From positions 11,855 through 75,854 of the forward strand of contig CAZGFQ010000007.1 in NCBI GenBank assembly GCA_964525185.1: DNA of 64,000 nucleotides. Direction: 5' to 3'. Below are positions 62,469 through 64,000 of the stretch, piece after piece; within the stretch, counting starts at the first letter, position 1; each line of letters starts with the position of its first letter. The notes beneath the pieces were generated by a model, which was not told the origin of the DNA, made no database searches, and saw only the letters and a program-made list of their open reading frames with translations. The DNA comes from JABHGY01 sp964525185 (GTDB lineage: Bacteria > Fidelibacterota > Marinisomatia > Marinisomatales > UBA1611). The translations under genes were made by a program, and so were the position numbers.

Positions 62469-63307
62469 TATAACTCTCCTTCTACCATCGGTTTACGGAC
62501 GGCGCGTAGGCGATTTCCCCACGCTAAATCAAATAATACTAGAAAAATGGCTAATCCAATGAATCCAAAAATCATGAAATTAAAATCATGAGCATCACTA
62601 ACTAATTCCGTACCTTCGGCTTTATTTTTAAAAAATGCCACAAGTGGCAAAACTTCTTCTTCATCTATGGGGTGTCTTTTATAAATGGGGGACATTGTTT
62701 CTGACGACGGGTTTGCCAACCATGCCGCTAATGCAGCTTTTCCACCTAGACGACCATAAGCATCCGTAAGATCTGGTCCTAATAATCCGCCACCTAAGAA
62801 TCCTTCACCGGCAATTTCGTGACAACTTAAACAGGAAGGTCCTTCGTTCTTCAATCGTGTAGTACCCATAAATAAGGCTTTTCCAATTCGATAATCATCT
62901 TTTGTCAGTGGACGATCAGAAAGTGTAGATCCAGCAAAGCGTGATTTATCTTTCTTTGACTCTGCTCTAATATATTTTAATAATGCTTTTGCCATTGACG
63001 GATCAAGATTGGCAATTTTAGGCATAACAACACCTCGAGCATCCTTTAAAATTTTAGAAGCATATGAGTCGCCATTGTTAATGACAGATTTAGGATTTAA
63101 TATAAACTTTTCTAACCAAGCAGCGTCCTTCCGTTTTTCGACATTTTTTAAATCTGGTCCTGTTAAACGGCCGCCTCCAATGGTATGGCAACTAAAACAA
63201 TTTTTTTCAAAATATTCTTCCGGATCACTTTGGCTAAATGCTATTCCTTGAATGATAAGTGCAAAAAGAATTAACGATTTTATATTTATTGATATGTTTG
63301 ATTTCAT
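62468..63307 (-). CDS. narC: Membrane-anchored diheme cytochrome c, NarC-like
   Basis: The 279-residue protein has a signal peptide, two heme sites, CFSCH at 37-41 and CLSCH at 159-163 with GPDL motifs, and a C-terminal membrane helix at about 243-262 (FMIFGFIGLAIFLVLFDLAW). A diheme cytochrome preceding narG, followed by H, J, I and two narK genes, is the arrangement of the Thermus nar operon, where NarC is such a protein. It may connect Nar to periplasmic carriers. Its start overlaps the Rrf2 regulator by 4 bases. Confidence 0.85.
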   Translation of the reverse strand: MKSNISINIKSLILFALIIQGIAFSQSDPEEYFEKNCFSCHTIGGGRLTGPDLKNVEKRKDAAWLEKFILNPKSVINNGDSYASKILKDARGVVMPKIANLDPSMAKALLKYIRAESKKDKSRFAGSTLSDRPLTKDDYRIGKALFMGTTRLKNEGPSCLSCHEIAGEGFLGGGLLGPDLTDAYGRLGGKAALAAWLANPSSETMSPIYKRHPIDEEEVLPLVAFFKNKAEGTELVSDAHDFNFMIFGFIGLAIFLVLFDLAWGNRLRAVRKPMVEGEL

Positions 63308-63768
63308 ACTGTATGCTCTTGCTGGTTATTCATATGTGCCATATAATCAAGTTTTGATTGCAATTCATCACTAAACTGATTGATGTCCTTAAGTTCAAAT
63401 ATTTTTGTAATTTCATTTTTAGCGTGCACCCACTCTTTATGAATAGGGCAAGGATGTTCGTCAGAACAATAAGGGAATCCGACCATACATCCATCTAAAT
63501 AATGATCGCCATCAATTGTTTTTACAATTGTATTTAACGTTATTTTTCCAATAGTACGATTCATAATAAATCCACCATTTACACCTTTATGAGAGATTAC
63601 AATATCATGTTTAACTAGGATTTGTAATACCTTCCCTAAATAATGAATTGGGATATTCAATGCATGTGATATATCTCGTTGAAATACTGGATTATTTTCT
63701 GGCTGTGATGCTAGAAACATGACGGCCTGAATGGCATATTGCGATGATTTGGATATAATATTTAACAT
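63304..63768 (-). CDS. Rrf2-family regulator with Fe-S cysteines (NsrR/IscR-like)
   Basis: I place the start at the ATG at 63768 (MLNIISKSSQYAIQAV, the usual Rrf2 opening); an in-frame TTG at 63789 would add seven residues. The 154-residue protein has a winged helix and three cysteines, C94, C101 and C107, plus H110 (CPIH), the ligand pattern of cluster-binding Rrf2 regulators such as NsrR and IscR. It heads the nar operon with a 4-bp overlap, so it likely controls nitrate respiration in response to nitric oxide or Fe-S status. NsrR versus another class is not decided. Confidence 0.9.
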   Translation of the reverse strand: MLNIISKSSQYAIQAVMFLASQPENNPVFQRDISHALNIPIHYLGKVLQILVKHDIVISHKGVNGGFIMNRTIGKITLNTIVKTIDGDHYLDGCMVGFPYCSDEHPCPIHKEWVHAKNEITKIFELKDINQFSDELQSKLDYMAHMNNQQEHTV

Positions 63769-63803
63769 TATTATTTCGTCTAAAGACAATCAGACCTTAT
63801 TGT

Positions 63804-63836
63804 CCGATATGCGATATTAAGAATATAGGATATCGG
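63804..63836. promoter_or_regulatory. Nested palindromes upstream of the Rrf2 gene
   Basis: CCGATAT (63804-63810) is inverted at 63830-63836 (ATATCGG). Between them ATATTAAGAATAT (63814-63826) is a perfect 5-3-5 palindrome. The block lies 36-68 bp upstream of the Rrf2 start, where an autoregulatory operator and the nar promoter are expected. Binding is inferred. Confidence 0.5.
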
Positions 63837-63885
63837 TATCAAGATATATTTATAATAATTTTAGAAATTTATTTTATGTGTATAA

Positions 63886-64000
63886 CTATATTAAATTTTT
63901 ATGAAAAGTAATTGATAATAAATCAAATACTTTTAGGTTGAAGTAGCTAATAAATAGGTCAAGTCCAAAATGTTCTGTAAAATCATTCAAAAGGTCACAG
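63886..64000 (-). CDS. Possible C-terminal end of a further minus-strand gene
   Basis: A frame is open from the right window edge to TAG at 63886-63888, encoding CDLLNDFTEHFGLDLFISYF and then NLKVFDLLSITFHKNLI. Thirty-eight open codons are weak evidence in AT-rich DNA, and no family is recognised. It could equally be non-coding. Confidence 0.25.
   Translation of the reverse strand, partial: CDLLNDFTEHFGLDLFISYFNLKVFDLLSITFHKNLI

Noticed and set aside
1..64000. CRISPR arrays, tRNA or rRNA genes, and intact insertion sequences
   Set aside because: I found no regularly spaced repeats, cloverleaf-like genes, ribosomal RNA stretches or transposase genes; the only candidate mobile unit is the GxxExxY cassette.

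Overview
This AT-rich window looks like a chromosomal scaffold from an uncultured marine bacterium of the Fibrobacterota-Chlorobiota-Bacteroidota (FCB) assemblage. Candidatus Neomarinimicrobiota (SAR406) is my best guess. The lineage is inferred from SusC-like TonB-dependent receptors with a carboxypeptidase-regulatory N-terminal domain, a Por-type (T9SS) C-terminal sorting domain, a FISUMP lipoprotein, and a complete alternative complex III. Almost every gene lies on the minus strand. A 100-N scaffold gap (17982-18081) is flanked by an exact 55-bp duplication and is very probably an assembly artefact.

Region 1 (1-12.1 kb) is an accessory, defence-like island: a truncated DUF262 protein, a Fic protein, a gene remnant, two unknown genes, two different AAA ATPases, a DUF6364/PIN toxin-antitoxin pair, two proteins with PD-(D/E)xK-like motifs, a WalJ-like metallo-hydrolase, a RhuM protein and a WYL-domain regulator. 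Four leaders in this island (upstream of the genes starting at 3403, 6666, 8376 and 12027) carry the same 20-bp motif in the same orientation. The WYL regulator is the obvious candidate to bind it. This possible regulon is my main candidate for an undescribed system.

Region 2 (12.1-35.6 kb) is mostly housekeeping or envelope: a TonB receptor/TPR/TonB receptor/HTH/membrane-protein operon; an ABC exporter whose permease is fused to an M1 peptidase; a PerR-like regulator with a 2-Cys peroxiredoxin; a PuuD-like membrane pair; a paired SLC13 transporter/universal-stress/glutamate-synthase-like operon; and two secreted or lipid-anchored surface proteins, one with an apparent frameshift in its signal peptide.

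Region 3 (35.6-63.8 kb) is one co-directional nitrate-respiration supercluster. In transcription order it holds an Fe-S Rrf2 regulator, a diheme cytochrome, narG, narH, narJ, narI, two NarK transporters, a RIC/ScdA-type repair protein, ActA-F (alternative complex III), an outer-membrane barrel, an octaheme HAO-like cytochrome, and then molybdenum-cofactor genes (moaA, fused moaC-moaB, moeA, rhodanese-MoeB, moaD, moaE). Nitrate import, its reduction at a molybdenum enzyme, quinol oxidation, a possible nitrite reductase, damage repair and cofactor supply are therefore encoded together. Two copies of a CCACGGAG-type repeat flank a GxxExxY gene inside the cofactor operon, and a lone relative sits between narH and narJ. 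moaA has a long leader ending in a perfect hairpin that contains its start codon.
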